Shown: positions 16,740 through 25,503 of the stretch, one piece after another
How positions within the stretch are numbered: position 1 is the first letter of the stretch
How the letters are laid out: the number at the start of each line of letters is the position of its first letter
DNA from: Humitalea rosea
GTDB lineage: Bacteria > Pseudomonadota > Alphaproteobacteria > Acetobacterales > Acetobacteraceae
DNA length: 64,000 nucleotides
NCBI RefSeq assembly: GCF_003253705.1
Contig: NZ_QKYU01000018.1
Coordinates: 1 to 64,000, forward strand
Direction of reading: 5' to 3'
The notes under the pieces: model-generated
The model's database searches: none
What the model saw: the letters and a program-made list of their open reading frames with translations, nothing else
What the model was told of the DNA's origin: nothing
Position numbers and translations under genes: made by a program

Positions 16740-18212
16740 TTACCGGCCGTGCGTCGCCCGTAAAATGTCCTGATCAAGCAGGTCCCGCGCCGCTGGCAAG
16801 GCATCCCCGCTGGCATCCAGCCGTGCCCATTCGATCGTTCCGGGGTCGGCCGCGGCGGAGCGCTCCAGCACGGCGACCGTGGCGTCCGAGGCATCGCCGT
16901 GCCGCCCGGCGACCCGCGCGCGCAGCACGTCGAGCGGCGCCTCCAGCCAGATCCCCCGGAAGCGCGCCGGGCTGGCCGCCGCCCCGACCTCGGCGCGGAT
17001 CAGGGGGTCGAGGAACATCGCATCCAGGATCACGGCATGGCCCGCTGCGATCGCGGCCGCCAGCAGCGCCAACATCTCGGCATGGACCGCGGCGCTGGCG
17101 GCGGGGGTATAGGCGGAGTCGGGCAGGCTGGCCTCGGGCGCCACCCCGTGCAGCCGTTTGCGGATCTCATCGCTGCGCAGGATCACAGCACCCGGAGCGG
17201 GGCCGAGGTCCGGGGCCAGGGCACGGGCGAGGCGGGATTTGCCGGTGCCCTGCAGCCCGCCGATCGCCAGCACCGGGGCGGGGGCAGCGTGCAGGAAGGC
17301 CTCGGCCACGGCCAGCAGCGGCAGGCCGTCATGCCCTGCCGTGGCCTCGCACTGCGCCCGGATCAGCGCCCGGATCGCGAGCCAGACCGGCAGCGGGCCG
17401 AGCAGCCCGGCGTCGCCGCCGCGCCCGACATAGCGGTTCAGCACCCGGTTGGCGGCGGCGCGGCCGCAACGGCGGTCGAGGTCCATCAGCAGGAAGGCGA
17501 GGTCGTAGCCGGTGTCGATCTCGGCCAGGGCCTCGTCGAATTCCAGCGCGTCGAAGGGCGTCGGCCGGCCGTGCCAGAGCAGCAGGTTGCCCAGATGCAG
17601 ATCGCCATGGCAGCGGCGGATATGCCCCTGCCGCGCGGCCAGGCACGGCCTCAGCCCCTGCAGCCGGGAGGTGAGGCTGGCGGCCAGTGCCTCGATGCGC
17701 ACGGGGGGCAGGCCGGCGCCCAATGCGGCGCGGCGGTTGGAGGCCACCACGCCGAGCAGGCGCTCGATCTGGTCCACCCCAGGTACTTCTGGCAGCGCCG
17801 CATGCATGGCCAAGACGGCATCGGCCAGCGCGTCGAGCCGGGTCTCGTCCAACTCGCCACGCGCTGCCACGGCATCGAGGAAATCGCCGGGCGGAACGGG
17901 CGCCATCTCCAGCACCCATTCCTCGGCCGGCTCCGCGCCGAGCACCAATGCGCCATCCCGCCGCCCGATCGGCAGCACGCCGCGATAGAGACCGGGGGCG
18001 AAGGGCGCGTTCAGCTCGAACTCACGCCGCAGGAAGCGCCGCCGGTCGGCCAGGCCGGAAAAGTCCAGGAAGTCGAGCGCCACCGCCTTCTTCATCTTCA
18101 GCACGCGGTCGGGGCCGACATAGACGGCGGAGATATGCGTCTCGATCGGCCGCGCACCCGTCAGCCGCGCCAGCAGGGCGGCGGCCTCGGACTGCGCGGC
18201 CGGGATGGTCAC
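16740..18212 (-). CDS. Fused aminoglycoside-phosphotransferase-like and P-loop kinase protein
   Basis: A 490-residue two-domain protein. The N-terminal two thirds is an aminoglycoside phosphotransferase-like kinase domain (COG2187 type) with the catalytic loop RRCHGDLHLGNLLLW near residue 195 and FDALEFD as the metal-binding region. The C-terminal third starts with a Walker A motif, GGLQGTGKSRLARAL (near residue 318), and resembles the COG0645 adenylate-kinase/zeta-toxin-like group. This fusion recurs in proteobacteria, but its substrate is unknown; nothing suggests real drug resistance. Its start overlaps the pdxH stop by four bases. Confidence 0.85.
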   Translation of the reverse strand: MTIPAAQSEAAALLARLTGARPIETHISAVYVGPDRVLKMKKAVALDFLDFSGLADRRRFLRREFELNAPFAPGLYRGVLPIGRRDGALVLGAEPAEEWVLEMAPVPPGDFLDAVAARGELDETRLDALADAVLAMHAALPEVPGVDQIERLLGVVASNRRAALGAGLPPVRIEALAASLTSRLQGLRPCLAARQGHIRRCHGDLHLGNLLLWHGRPTPFDALEFDEALAEIDTGYDLAFLLMDLDRRCGRAAANRVLNRYVGRGGDAGLLGPLPVWLAIRALIRAQCEATAGHDGLPLLAVAEAFLHAAPAPVLAIGGLQGTGKSRLARALAPDLGPAPGAVILRSDEIRKRLHGVAPEASLPDSAYTPAASAAVHAEMLALLAAAIAAGHAVILDAMFLDPLIRAEVGAAASPARFRGIWLEAPLDVLRARVAGRHGDASDATVAVLERSAAADPGTIEWARLDASGDALPAARDLLDQDILRATHGR

Positions 18213-18796
18213 GGGTACAGCATCTCGATCGCCCAGCCCGTGCCGGCACGGAAGAACACGCGCCGCTCATGCAGGCGGAAGGGCATGTCGCGCCAGAACT
18301 CGATCCGGGAGGGGATGCAGCGGAAGCCGCCCCAATGCGGTGGGCGGGGCACCTCCTCGCCGGGGAAGCGGGCATCGGCGGCCGCGACGCCCGCCTCCAG
18401 CTCGGCGCGGGAGCCGAGCGGGGTGGTCTGGCGCGAGGCCCAGGCGCCGATCCGCGAAAGCCGCGGGCGGGAGGCGTAATAGGCATCGGCCTCGGCATCG
18501 CTCACGCGTTCGATCGCGCCCTCGATGCGGATCTGGCGGCGCAGGCTCTTCCAGTGGAAGCACAGGGCGGCCCGAGGGTTCGCGGCCATCTCATGGCCCT
18601 TGCGGCCATTGTCATGGCTGAAAAAGACGAAGCCGCGCGGGTCGAGCCCCTTCAGCAGCAGGATGCGGACAGCGGGGGCGCCTTCCGGCGTCGCGGTTGC
18701 CACCGACATCGCATTTGGATCGTTCACCTCGGCTGCGGTGGCCTCAGCCATCCACTCTTCGAACAGGGCGAAAGGGTCTTCGGTTGTTGTCTGCAT
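18209..18796 (-). CDS. pdxH: Pyridoxamine/pyridoxine 5'-phosphate oxidase
   Basis: A 195-residue FMN flavoprotein that makes pyridoxal 5'-phosphate, the cofactor of several enzymes nearby (SufS, alanine racemase, the dehydratase). Family motifs: AVRILLLKGLDPRGFVFFS, NPRAALCFHWKSLRRQIRIEG, YYASRPRLSRIGAWAS, and the C-terminal RLHERRVFFR and W..E.LYP end. The start at 18796 (MQTTTEDPF) fits family N-termini; the longer reading would run toward the divergent fabI gene. Confidence 0.95.
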   Translation of the reverse strand: MQTTTEDPFALFEEWMAEATAAEVNDPNAMSVATATPEGAPAVRILLLKGLDPRGFVFFSHDNGRKGHEMAANPRAALCFHWKSLRRQIRIEGAIERVSDAEADAYYASRPRLSRIGAWASRQTTPLGSRAELEAGVAAADARFPGEEVPRPPHWGGFRCIPSRIEFWRDMPFRLHERRVFFRAGTGWAIEMLYP

Positions 18797-18830
18797 GGCG
18801 GGTAGCCTGATATTGGGCGGCGACGGGGCG

Positions 18831-18871
18831 GGGGCAGCTGCCCCTTGCCGCATGGGGTGGCGTGTGCCACC
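18831..18871. promoter_or_regulatory. Two inverted repeats in the pdxH-fabI divergent gap
   Basis: The gap between the divergent pdxH and fabI starts holds a perfect 14-bp palindrome, GGGGCAGCTGCCCC (18831-18844), and a 6-bp hairpin GGTGGC-GTGT-GCCACC (18856-18871). Both would lie in the fabI leader or overlap its promoter. No convincing -35/-10 pair was found, so a regulatory role is a guess. Confidence 0.4.
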
Positions 18872-18907
18872 AGGACGCGACCCTCGCAACCGCTGGTATG
18901 CCTTTAC

Positions 18908-19768
18908 ATGAATGACGCTATTCCTACGCCGCTTTCAGTGGCTCCCGGCCTGGACGCGCCCCTGAAGGGCACGCTGATGGCGGGCAAGCGCGGGCTGGTG
19001 ATGGGCGTGGCCAACAACCACTCCCTCGCCTGGGGCATCGCCGCCGCCTGCGCCGCGCAAGGCGCCGAAGTCGCCTTCACCTACCAGGGCGAGACGCTGG
19101 AGCGGCGCGTGCGCCCGCTCGCGGCCAGCATCGGCAGCGACGTGCTGCTGCCCTGTGACGTGACGGATGAGGCGAGCATGGATGCCGCCTTCGCCACCAT
19201 CGGCGAGAAATGGGGCAAGCTGGACTTCCTGGTCCATGCCATCGGTTTCGCCGACAAGCAGTTCCTGCGCGGGCGCTACCTGGACACGCCGCGCGAGGCC
19301 TTCCTGCAGGCGCTCGACATCTCTTGCTATTCCTTCGTCGCGGTCGCGCAGCGCGCGGTGCCGCTAATGTCGCCCGGCGGGTCGCTGCTCACCCTGTCCT
19401 ACATCGGGGCCGAGCGGGTCACGCCGCATTACAATGTGATGGGTGTCGCCAAGGCGGCGCTGGAGGCCTCGGTTCGCTACATGGCGGTCGATCTGGGCGG
19501 CGCCGGCATCCGGGTGAACGCGATCAGCGCCGGCCCGATCAAGACCCTGGCCGCCAGCGGGATCGGCGATTTCCGCTACATCCTGAAGTGGAACCAGTAT
19601 AATTCCCCGTTGAAACGAAACGTGACCATCGAGGATGTCGGCGGCGCGGGTCTGTATCTGCTCTCGGATCTGGCCTCGGGCGTCACCGGCGAGGTGCATC
19701 ATGTGGACAGCGGCTACCACGTCGTCGGCATGAAATCCGTGGACGCTCCGGATATCGCCACGGTCTAG
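18908..19768 (+). CDS. fabI: Enoyl-[acyl-carrier-protein] reductase (NADH), FabI
   Basis: A 286-residue atypical SDR that reduces trans-2-enoyl-ACP in the last step of each fatty acid elongation cycle. Diagnostic blocks: [19 protein letters not shown] (NAD-binding, with the FabI-type NNHSLAWG), HAIGFADK, and the Y-x6-K catalytic pattern in [27 protein letters not shown] follows. About 22 residues precede the NAD-binding strand, slightly longer than most; an internal ATG near 18977 is a possible alternative start. aroC follows after two bases. Confidence 0.95.
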   Translation: MNDAIPTPLSVAPGLDAPLKGTLMAGKRGLVMGVANNHSLAWGIAAACAAQGAEVAFTYQGETLERRVRPLAASIGSDVLLPCDVTDEASMDAAFATIGEKWGKLDFLVHAIGFADKQFLRGRYLDTPREAFLQALDISCYSFVAVAQRAVPLMSPGGSLLTLSYIGAERVTPHYNVMGVAKAALEASVRYMAVDLGGAGIRVNAISAGPIKTLAASGIGDFRYILKWNQYNSPLKRNVTIEDVGGAGLYLLSDLASGVTGEVHHVDSGYHVVGMKSVDAPDIATV

Positions 19769-19770
19769 CC

Positions 19771-20877
19771 GTGAGCCACAACAGCTTCGGCCACCTTTTC
19801 CGCGTCACCACCTGGGGCGAGAGCCATGGGCCCGCGATCGGCTGCGTCGTCGATGGCTGCCCGCCGGGGTTGGCACTGACTGAGGATGACATCCAGCCCT
19901 TCCTGGATCGCCGCCGTCCCGGACAGTCCAAATTCGTGACCCAGCGGCAGGAGCCGGACCGCGTCCGCATCCTGTCGGGCGTGTTCGGCGGGCTGACGAC
20001 CGGCACGCCAATCGCCTTGCAGATCGAGAATGAGGACCAGCGCTCGCGCGATTACGGCGATATCGCGGACAGCTTCCGGCCAGGCCATGCCGACCTCACC
20101 TACCACCTGAAATACGGCGTGCGGGACCACCGCGGCGGCGGACGCTCCAGCGCGCGGGAAACCGCGATGCGCGTCGCCGCCGGGGCGATCGCGCGCAAGG
20201 TTTTGGGCACGGGCGTCTCCATCCGGGGCGCGCTGGTGCAGATCGGCGCCGAGGCGGTGGACCGCGCCGCCTGGGATTGGGCGGTGGTGGAGCAAAACCC
20301 CTTCTTCTGCCCCGATCCCGCGACCGCCTCGCGCTGGGAAGCCACGCTGACCGCCGCGCGCAAATCCGGCAGCAGCCTTGGCGCCATCATCGAGGTGCAG
20401 GCCACGGGCGTGCCCCCGGGCCTTGGCGCGCCGATCTATGGCAAGCTCGATGCCGAGATCGCGGGCGCGCTGATGTCGATCAATGCCGTGAAGGCGGTCG
20501 AGATCGGCGATGGTTTTGCGGCCGCGGCGCTGTCGGGCGAGAGCAATGCCGATGAGATGCGCATGGCGCCCGATGGCACCGTGCAATTCCTCTCCAACCA
20601 TGCCGGCGGCATTCTGGGCGGCATCAGCACCGGCCAGCCGGTGGTGGCGCGCTTCGCCGTCAAGCCGACCAGCTCGATCCTGACGCCCCGGCTTTCGGTC
20701 GATCGGCATGGCCAGGACGTGGAAATCCTGACCAAGGGCCGCCACGACCCTTGCGTCGGCATCCGCGCGGTGCCGGTGGGGGAGGCGATGCTGGCCTGTG
20801 TCCTGGCGGATCATGTGCTGCGGCACCGGGCGCAGGTGCCGGATGCCCCGACCACGACGCGGCTGCCGCGGAACTAA
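19771..20877 (+). CDS. aroC: Chorismate synthase
   Basis: A 368-residue FMN-dependent lyase that makes chorismate from 5-enolpyruvylshikimate 3-phosphate. Signatures: [19 protein letters not shown] at the N-terminus, [57 protein letters not shown] and [18 protein letters not shown]. Length is normal. It follows fabI by two bases, a common alphaproteobacterial pairing that probably means a shared transcript. Confidence 0.97.
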   Translation: MSHNSFGHLFRVTTWGESHGPAIGCVVDGCPPGLALTEDDIQPFLDRRRPGQSKFVTQRQEPDRVRILSGVFGGLTTGTPIALQIENEDQRSRDYGDIADSFRPGHADLTYHLKYGVRDHRGGGRSSARETAMRVAAGAIARKVLGTGVSIRGALVQIGAEAVDRAAWDWAVVEQNPFFCPDPATASRWEATLTAARKSGSSLGAIIEVQATGVPPGLGAPIYGKLDAEIAGALMSINAVKAVEIGDGFAAAALSGESNADEMRMAPDGTVQFLSNHAGGILGGISTGQPVVARFAVKPTSSILTPRLSVDRHGQDVEILTKGRHDPCVGIRAVPVGEAMLACVLADHVLRHRAQVPDAPTTTRLPRN

Positions 20878-20979
20878 ACATCACGGCGGTGAATGACGCC
20901 GATGCCGGTTTCTGCATCGCAACGCCTGCCTTCGCATCCTATTTCGGCGGCATACCTTTTCTCACAAGGATGTCCGATC

Positions 20980-21687
20980 ATGATTGACGTTCGACCCTTC
21001 GGCACACTCGGCGGCGCCGACCACGGCTGGCTCAAGGCCCGCCATCACTTCTCCTTCGCCAATTACAACGACCCCGAGCGCATGGGCTGGGGCCGCCTGC
21101 GCGTCTGGAACGATGACGAGATCGCCGCCGGCACCGGCTTCGACGCGCATCCCCACCGCGACATGGAGATCATCACCTTCGTCCGCGATGGCGCGATCAC
21201 TCATAAGGACAACCTCGGCAACATGGGCCGGACGGCGGCGGGCGATGTGCAGATCATGTCGGCCGGGCGCGGCGTGACCCATGCCGAATACAACCTGGAA
21301 TCCGAGACGACCCGGATCTTCCAGATCTGGATCACGCCGGACAAGCGCGGCGCCGAGCCTCGCTGGGGCGCCAAGGAATTCCCCAAGGCGACCGGTGATG
21401 GCGCGATCACGGTGCTCGCCTCGGGCCGGCCTGGCGATGCGGAGAGCGGCGCGCTGCCGATCAATGCCGATGCGGCGGTGATGGCGACGAAGCTGACCAA
21501 GGGGCAGACCGCGACGCTGAAGCTGGCGCCGGGCCGCGCCGCCTATCTGGTGCCGGCCAAGGGCTCGGTCACGGTCAATGGCGTCGCTGTCGCCACCCGC
21601 GACGGGGCGGCGATCCGCGACGAGGCCGAGGCCGTGATCACCGCGACCGAGGATGCCGAGGTCGTCATCGTCGAACTCCCCGTCTGA
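20980..21687 (+). CDS. Pirin-family bicupin protein (YhhW-like)
   Basis: A 235-residue two-cupin protein. The first cupin carries the metal-binding pattern FDAHPHRDMEIITFV plus the downstream histidine in GRGVTHAEYN. The second cupin lacks a clear metal site. Relatives such as E. coli YhhW act as quercetin 2,3-dioxygenases in vitro, while their natural role is unclear. The ATG at 20980 is chosen because AAGGA lies at 20966-20970. The gene stands alone after aroC and ends at a likely shared terminator. Confidence 0.9.
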   Translation: MIDVRPFGTLGGADHGWLKARHHFSFANYNDPERMGWGRLRVWNDDEIAAGTGFDAHPHRDMEIITFVRDGAITHKDNLGNMGRTAAGDVQIMSAGRGVTHAEYNLESETTRIFQIWITPDKRGAEPRWGAKEFPKATGDGAITVLASGRPGDAESGALPINADAAVMATKLTKGQTATLKLAPGRAAYLVPAKGSVTVNGVAVATRDGAAIRDEAEAVITATEDAEVVIVELPV

Positions 21688-21694
21688 CCGAAGG

Positions 21695-21716
21695 CGGGAG
21701 GGGGCGACCCCTCCCG
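21695..21716. terminator. Bidirectional stem-loop between pirin and DJ-1-like genes
   Basis: A 9-bp stem (CGGGAGGGG with CCCCTCCCG) and GCGA loop lie exactly between two convergent genes. T-runs are absent on both sides. Position and stability favour a shared terminator. Confidence 0.5.
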
Positions 21717-21720
21717 GCCC

Positions 21721-22401
21721 TCAGGCCTCGGCGAGCGCCGCCACCAGGCGCTCGCCGACTGCGCCCGCCGAGGCGGGGTTCTGGCCGGTGATCAGCGTGC
21801 CGTCGCGCACCGCGAAGCTCTTGCCGGGCGCGCCCATCTCGTACCGGGCACCGAGCGACCGCAGGCGGTCCTCCAGCAGGAAGGGGACGACCTTGGTCAG
21901 CCCGACGGAGTCTTCCTCGGCATTGGTGAAGCCCGCGACGGTGCGGCCCGCGATCAGCGGCATCCCATCCGCCCGCTTGGCCGAAACCAGCCCGGCCGGC
22001 CCGTGGCAGACCGCCGCGACCGGCTTGCCGGCCGCATCGAAATCCGTGAGCAGCCGTGCCAGCGCCGCGTTATCCGCCAGATCCCACATCGGGCCATGCC
22101 CGCCGGGCAGGAAGATGGCGGCGAAATCCTCGGCATCGATCCCGTCCAGCGGCACCGAATGCTTCATCCGGTCGAGCAGCGCGTCATCGGCCAGGAAGCG
22201 GACGGTCGCCGCATCCTGGTCGGCCAGGCTCTTGGGGTCGAAGGGGATGTTCCCGCCATTGGGGGAGGCGATGGTCGCCTGATGCCCCGCCGCGATGAGG
22301 GCGTAATAGGGCTCGGCCAGCTCGCTGATCCACAGCCCGGTGGGTTTGCCGGTATCGCCCAGCCGGTCGTGATTGGTCGTGACGATCAGCACCTGAGCCA
22401 T
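21721..22401 (-). CDS. DJ-1/PfpI-family protein (Hsp31/YhbO-like)
   Basis: A 226-residue class I amidotransferase-like protein. The nucleophile elbow is AAVCHGPAG with the conserved Cys-His pair, and FLPGGHGPMWDL supplies the usual acidic/loop region. Hsp31-like relatives act as glyoxalase III or protein deglycase/chaperones against methylglyoxal; the exact activity is not proven here. GGAGG six bases before the ATG supports the start at 22401. The next gene upstream on this strand encodes a medium-chain reductase, and together they could detoxify reactive carbonyls. Confidence 0.88.
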   Translation of the reverse strand: MAQVLIVTTNHDRLGDTGKPTGLWISELAEPYYALIAAGHQATIASPNGGNIPFDPKSLADQDAATVRFLADDALLDRMKHSVPLDGIDAEDFAAIFLPGGHGPMWDLADNAALARLLTDFDAAGKPVAAVCHGPAGLVSAKRADGMPLIAGRTVAGFTNAEEDSVGLTKVVPFLLEDRLRSLGARYEMGAPGKSFAVRDGTLITGQNPASAGAVGERLVAALAEA

Positions 22402-22473
22402 GGGGAGCCTCCGGAAACGGGCCGCGTCGCGGCCATCCTGGCAGCAACGCGGCCCGAGGAGACGGGTTGCGAC

Positions 22474-23493
22474 TCAGGCGATGCGCACGACCAGCTTGCC
22501 GAAGTTGGCGCCCTTGAGCAGGCCGATGAAGGCCTCGGGGGCTGCGTTCAGCCCATCCACCACGTCTTCCCGCCAGACCAGCCCGGACTTCATATGGTCG
22601 AGCATCTCAGCCCGGAATTTCCCGTAGCGCGGCCAGCCGGTATCACTGACGATGAAGCCCTGGATGCGCAGACGCTTGCGGACCACGGCACCCAGGTTGG
22701 GCCCCGGCGGCGCTGCCGAGACATCCGCGCCGGGCGCCTCATTGTACTGGCTGATCATCCCGCACATCACCATGCGGCCGAAATCGCGCAGCCGGGGGAA
22801 GACCGCGGCCTGCACCGCGCCGCCCACATTCTCCCAATAGACATCCACCCCATCGGGGGCCGCTTCGTCCAGCGCCGCGCCGAGGTCCGGGCCGCGATGG
22901 TCGAGGCAGGCATCGAAGCCCAGCGTCTTGGTCACGAAGGCGCATTTCTCAGGCCCCCCCGCGATGCCGATCACCTTGGCGCCGCGCCGCTTGGCGATCT
23001 GCCCCACGACCTGGCCGACGGCGCCGGAGGCGGCGCTGACCACCACCGTCTCGCCCGGCTTCGGCTGGCCGATATCCTCAAGCCCGACCCAGGCGGTCAG
23101 TCCCGGCATCCCGAGCACGCCGAGGCTGGCCGAAAGGGGGGCCTCATCCTCATTGATCTTGATCAGCCGGCCGGCGGGGACCGAGGAATACTGCTGCCAG
23201 CCGAACCCCCCCATCACCGCATCGCCGGGGGCGAAGCGGGAATCGCGGCTTTCCACGACATGGCCGACGCAGGCGCCCTCCATCACCGCGCCGATGGCGA
23301 CCGGCTTGGCATAGGATTTCGCATCCGACATCCGCCCGCGCATGTAGGGGTCGAGGCTGAGGTAGCGGTGCTGCACCAGCACCTCGCCCAGGCTGGGGGC
23401 GGGCATCGACCCGCGTTCGACGGTGAAATCCTCGGCCACGGGCGCCCCATTGGGGCGGCGGGCCAGCAGGACGCGAAGGTTGGTCACGCTCAT
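22474..23493 (-). CDS. Zinc-independent medium-chain NADP-dependent oxidoreductase (CurA/LTB4DH type)
   Basis: A 339-residue MDR-superfamily protein of the leukotriene B4 12-hydroxydehydrogenase/CurA group, which reduces the C=C bond of enones and enals with NADPH. Visible features: LSLDPYMRGRMSD near residue 50, GETVVVSAASGAVGQVVGQIA (nucleotide-binding, near 150), VDVYWENVGG and the C-terminal GLNAAPEAFIGLLKGANFGK. There are no structural zinc cysteines, as expected. It lies 13 bases after dctM on the same strand and may be the last gene of the TRAP transporter transcript. Confidence 0.9.
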   Translation of the reverse strand: MSVTNLRVLLARRPNGAPVAEDFTVERGSMPAPSLGEVLVQHRYLSLDPYMRGRMSDAKSYAKPVAIGAVMEGACVGHVVESRDSRFAPGDAVMGGFGWQQYSSVPAGRLIKINEDEAPLSASLGVLGMPGLTAWVGLEDIGQPKPGETVVVSAASGAVGQVVGQIAKRRGAKVIGIAGGPEKCAFVTKTLGFDACLDHRGPDLGAALDEAAPDGVDVYWENVGGAVQAAVFPRLRDFGRMVMCGMISQYNEAPGADVSAAPPGPNLGAVVRKRLRIQGFIVSDTGWPRYGKFRAEMLDHMKSGLVWREDVVDGLNAAPEAFIGLLKGANFGKLVVRIA

Positions 23494-23506
23494 CGGTGGG
23501 GTGTCC

Positions 23507-24784
23507 TCAGCGAAACAGGAGATTCGGCAGGGTCAGCGCCAAGGCAGGGACATAGGTCACGACCATCAGACAGGCAAAGATCACGGCGATGAAGACCACG
23601 AGATAGCGCATCATCTGGTCCACGCCGCAGCCCGCGACCTGGGCCGCGGCGAAGAGGTTCACGCCGAAGGGCGGCGTGATCATGCCCAAGGCCAGGTTGA
23701 CCACCATGATGGTGCCGAAGTGGACGCCGTCGATGCCGAAGCGCCCGGCGGCATCGGCCAGGATCGGCGCCAGCACGATGATGGAGGCCGAGGTCTCGAC
23801 GAACATCCCGATCACGAACAGGAACAGGTTCACGCCGAGCAGGAACAGCGCCGGGCTGTCAAAGATCTGCACCATCCAGGCCGCCGCCGCATCGGGCACG
23901 CCCTGGCGGTTGAGCAGATAGGCGAACATCGCCGCGCAGGCGATGATGAACATGATCACAGCACTGCTGATCACCGATTTGCGGAAGATCGGGTAGAGGT
24001 CGCGCACCCCGATCTCGCGGTGAAAGAACAGCCCGACCAGCAGCGCGTAGAAGACGGCGATGACGCTGGCCTCGGTCGGCGTGGTGACGCCGCCATAGAT
24101 GCCGCCCAGCACCACCACCGGCATGAACAGCGCGAAGCCCGCCTGCTTCGTCGCGGCGCGGATGGCGAGGCGCCCGTCGCCATCCTGCTTGCCCCAGCCC
24201 TTGATACGGCACCAGATCAGCACGGTCGCGACCAGGGCGCCGCCGATGAACAGCCCGGGGCCGAAGCCCGCGAGGAAGAGTTCCGGGATCGAGGTCTGCG
24301 TCGTCACGCCGTAGAGGATCATCGGGATCGAGGGCGGGATGATCACCCCAAGCTCGGCCGCGGTCGCCTGCAGGGCCGCGGCAAAGGCCACCGGATAGCC
24401 ATGGCGCACCAGCGCGGGGATCATGACGGTGCCGACCGCGAAAGTCGTCGCGACCGAACTGCCGCTGATCGCGGCGAAGATCATGCAGGTGACGACGCAG
24501 GTCGCGGGCAGCCCCCCCTGCACGCCGCCGACGATGGATTGCGCGAAGGCGACGAGGCGGCGGGAGATCCCGCCGATGTCCATCAGATTCCCGGCCAGGA
24601 TGAAGAAGGGGATGGCGGCCAAAGGAAACTTGTCGAGCGCGACATAGATCTGCTGTGCGGCAACGATCAGCGGGAAGTTGGTCCAGCCCTGGATGCCGAT
24701 GACGGCGGCGATGCCGATGGCGATGGCGACCGGGACGCTGGCCGCGAACAGCACCAGCATCACCGTGAGCATGACACCGCTCAT
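23507..24784 (-). CDS. dctM: TRAP transporter large permease (DctM)
   Basis: A 425-residue membrane protein with about 12 hydrophobic segments, the channel subunit of a sodium- or proton-driven TRAP importer for organic acids. Typical blocks include PLAAIPFFILAGNLMDIGGI, AAISGSSVATTFAVGTVMIP, IIPPSIPMILYGVTTQTSI and NLALGMITPPFGVNLFAAA. The start overlaps the dctQ stop (ATGA). The substrate is not predictable. Confidence 0.95.
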   Translation of the reverse strand: MSGVMLTVMLVLFAASVPVAIAIGIAAVIGIQGWTNFPLIVAAQQIYVALDKFPLAAIPFFILAGNLMDIGGISRRLVAFAQSIVGGVQGGLPATCVVTCMIFAAISGSSVATTFAVGTVMIPALVRHGYPVAFAAALQATAAELGVIIPPSIPMILYGVTTQTSIPELFLAGFGPGLFIGGALVATVLIWCRIKGWGKQDGDGRLAIRAATKQAGFALFMPVVVLGGIYGGVTTPTEASVIAVFYALLVGLFFHREIGVRDLYPIFRKSVISSAVIMFIIACAAMFAYLLNRQGVPDAAAAWMVQIFDSPALFLLGVNLFLFVIGMFVETSASIIVLAPILADAAGRFGIDGVHFGTIMVVNLALGMITPPFGVNLFAAAQVAGCGVDQMMRYLVVFIAVIFACLMVVTYVPALALTLPNLLFR

Positions 24785-25374
24785 ACCGCGGCCTCCAGTT
24801 CTTCCGAGCGGCTATCGAGGAAATGTCCGAGCACGCCGATGATCGCGAAGCCCGCGCCGACCGGGATCGCGGCGTAGCCCCAGGAGATCGAGACCTCGAG
24901 CCCTGCCATTTCCTGGAACTGCACGCGCTGGGCCATGGTCCAGCCGAACCAGAACAGTACTCCCATCAGCGAGGCGCTGGCGGCGAGCGAAGCGGCTTCC
25001 AGCCCCGTGCGCAGGCGCGGGCCGGCCAGGCGGCGGGCGACGTCGATCGAGACCAGCGCGCCGGTCCGCAAGGCGACCGACAGCCCCAGCAGCCCCATCC
25101 AGATCAGCGCGGTGCGGACCAGCGCCTCGGACCAGATCGAGGGGGTCTCGGTCGCGAAGCGGGCGATCACCTGCCACATCCCGGCGAAGCAGGCGATGCC
25201 GAGGGCGGCGCAGGCGAGAAGCGTGGCGATGGTGATGGCAACGCCATCCAGCAGCAGGATCGCCTGCCGCAACCGCGACGCGGCAGGCCCCGGCCCGCGC
25301 GCCCAGAATGCGACGAGCACCAGCCCCACCGTTGCCATCCCGATGCCTTGGAGGACCAGCGTATTGCCCATCAT
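24781..25374 (-). CDS. dctQ: TRAP transporter small permease (DctQ)
   Basis: A 197-residue protein with four or five hydrophobic segments that matches the DctQ family, which binds DctM in the inner membrane. WSEALVRTALIWMGLLGLSVALR is the conserved region preceding VSIDVARR. The ATG at 25374 is preceded by GAGGGG and directly followed by a second ATG. It overlaps dctM by four bases, so Q and M are coupled, whereas a hairpin and repeats separate it from dctP. Confidence 0.88.
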   Translation of the reverse strand: MMGNTLVLQGIGMATVGLVLVAFWARGPGPAASRLRQAILLLDGVAITIATLLACAALGIACFAGMWQVIARFATETPSIWSEALVRTALIWMGLLGLSVALRTGALVSIDVARRLAGPRLRTGLEAASLAASASLMGVLFWFGWTMAQRVQFQEMAGLEVSISWGYAAIPVGAGFAIIGVLGHFLDSRSEELEAAV

Positions 25375-25393
25375 CGACCCCTCAAACCGAAGA

Positions 25394-25419
25394 GGCGCGG
25401 GGGGTGGTCCCCCCGCGCC
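25394..25419 (-). promoter_or_regulatory. Strong GC hairpin between dctP and dctQ
   Basis: A perfect 11-bp stem (GGCGCGGGGGG with its complement) and a 4-base loop lie between the dctP stop and the dctQ start. In the direction of transcription it comes after dctP, where a stem-loop could protect the dctP message or stop part of the transcripts, giving more binding protein than permease. Confidence 0.6.
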
Positions 25420-25447
25420 CCGCCTCTCCACCAGCCCTTCGGCCGAT

Positions 25448-25503
25448 GCGGATGCCTACTGGCGGATGCCTACTGGAGGATGCCTACTGGAGGATGCCTA
25501 CTG
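25448..25503. repeat. Four tandem 14-bp repeats over the dctP stop codon
   Basis: Units at 25448-25461, 25462-25475, 25476-25489 and 25490-25503 read G[CA]GGATGCCTACTG; only the second base varies. The unit nearest the gene contains the last dctP codon and its TAG stop, so the array looks like repeated duplication of the gene's own 3' end. Confidence 0.9.

Noticed and set aside
14637-16763. A 708-codon plus-strand open frame
   Set aside because: It lies antisense to the unknown 401-residue gene and the universal stress protein and shows Ser/Arg/Ala-rich shadow composition without motifs.
16740-18212. Aminoglycoside resistance gene
   Set aside because: Only the kinase fold is shared. The fused architecture belongs to a widespread chromosomal family with no link to resistance, and no mobile context is present.
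25448-25503. Possible CRISPR-like array
   Set aside because: The four 14-bp units abut directly with no spacers, so this is a simple tandem repeat.
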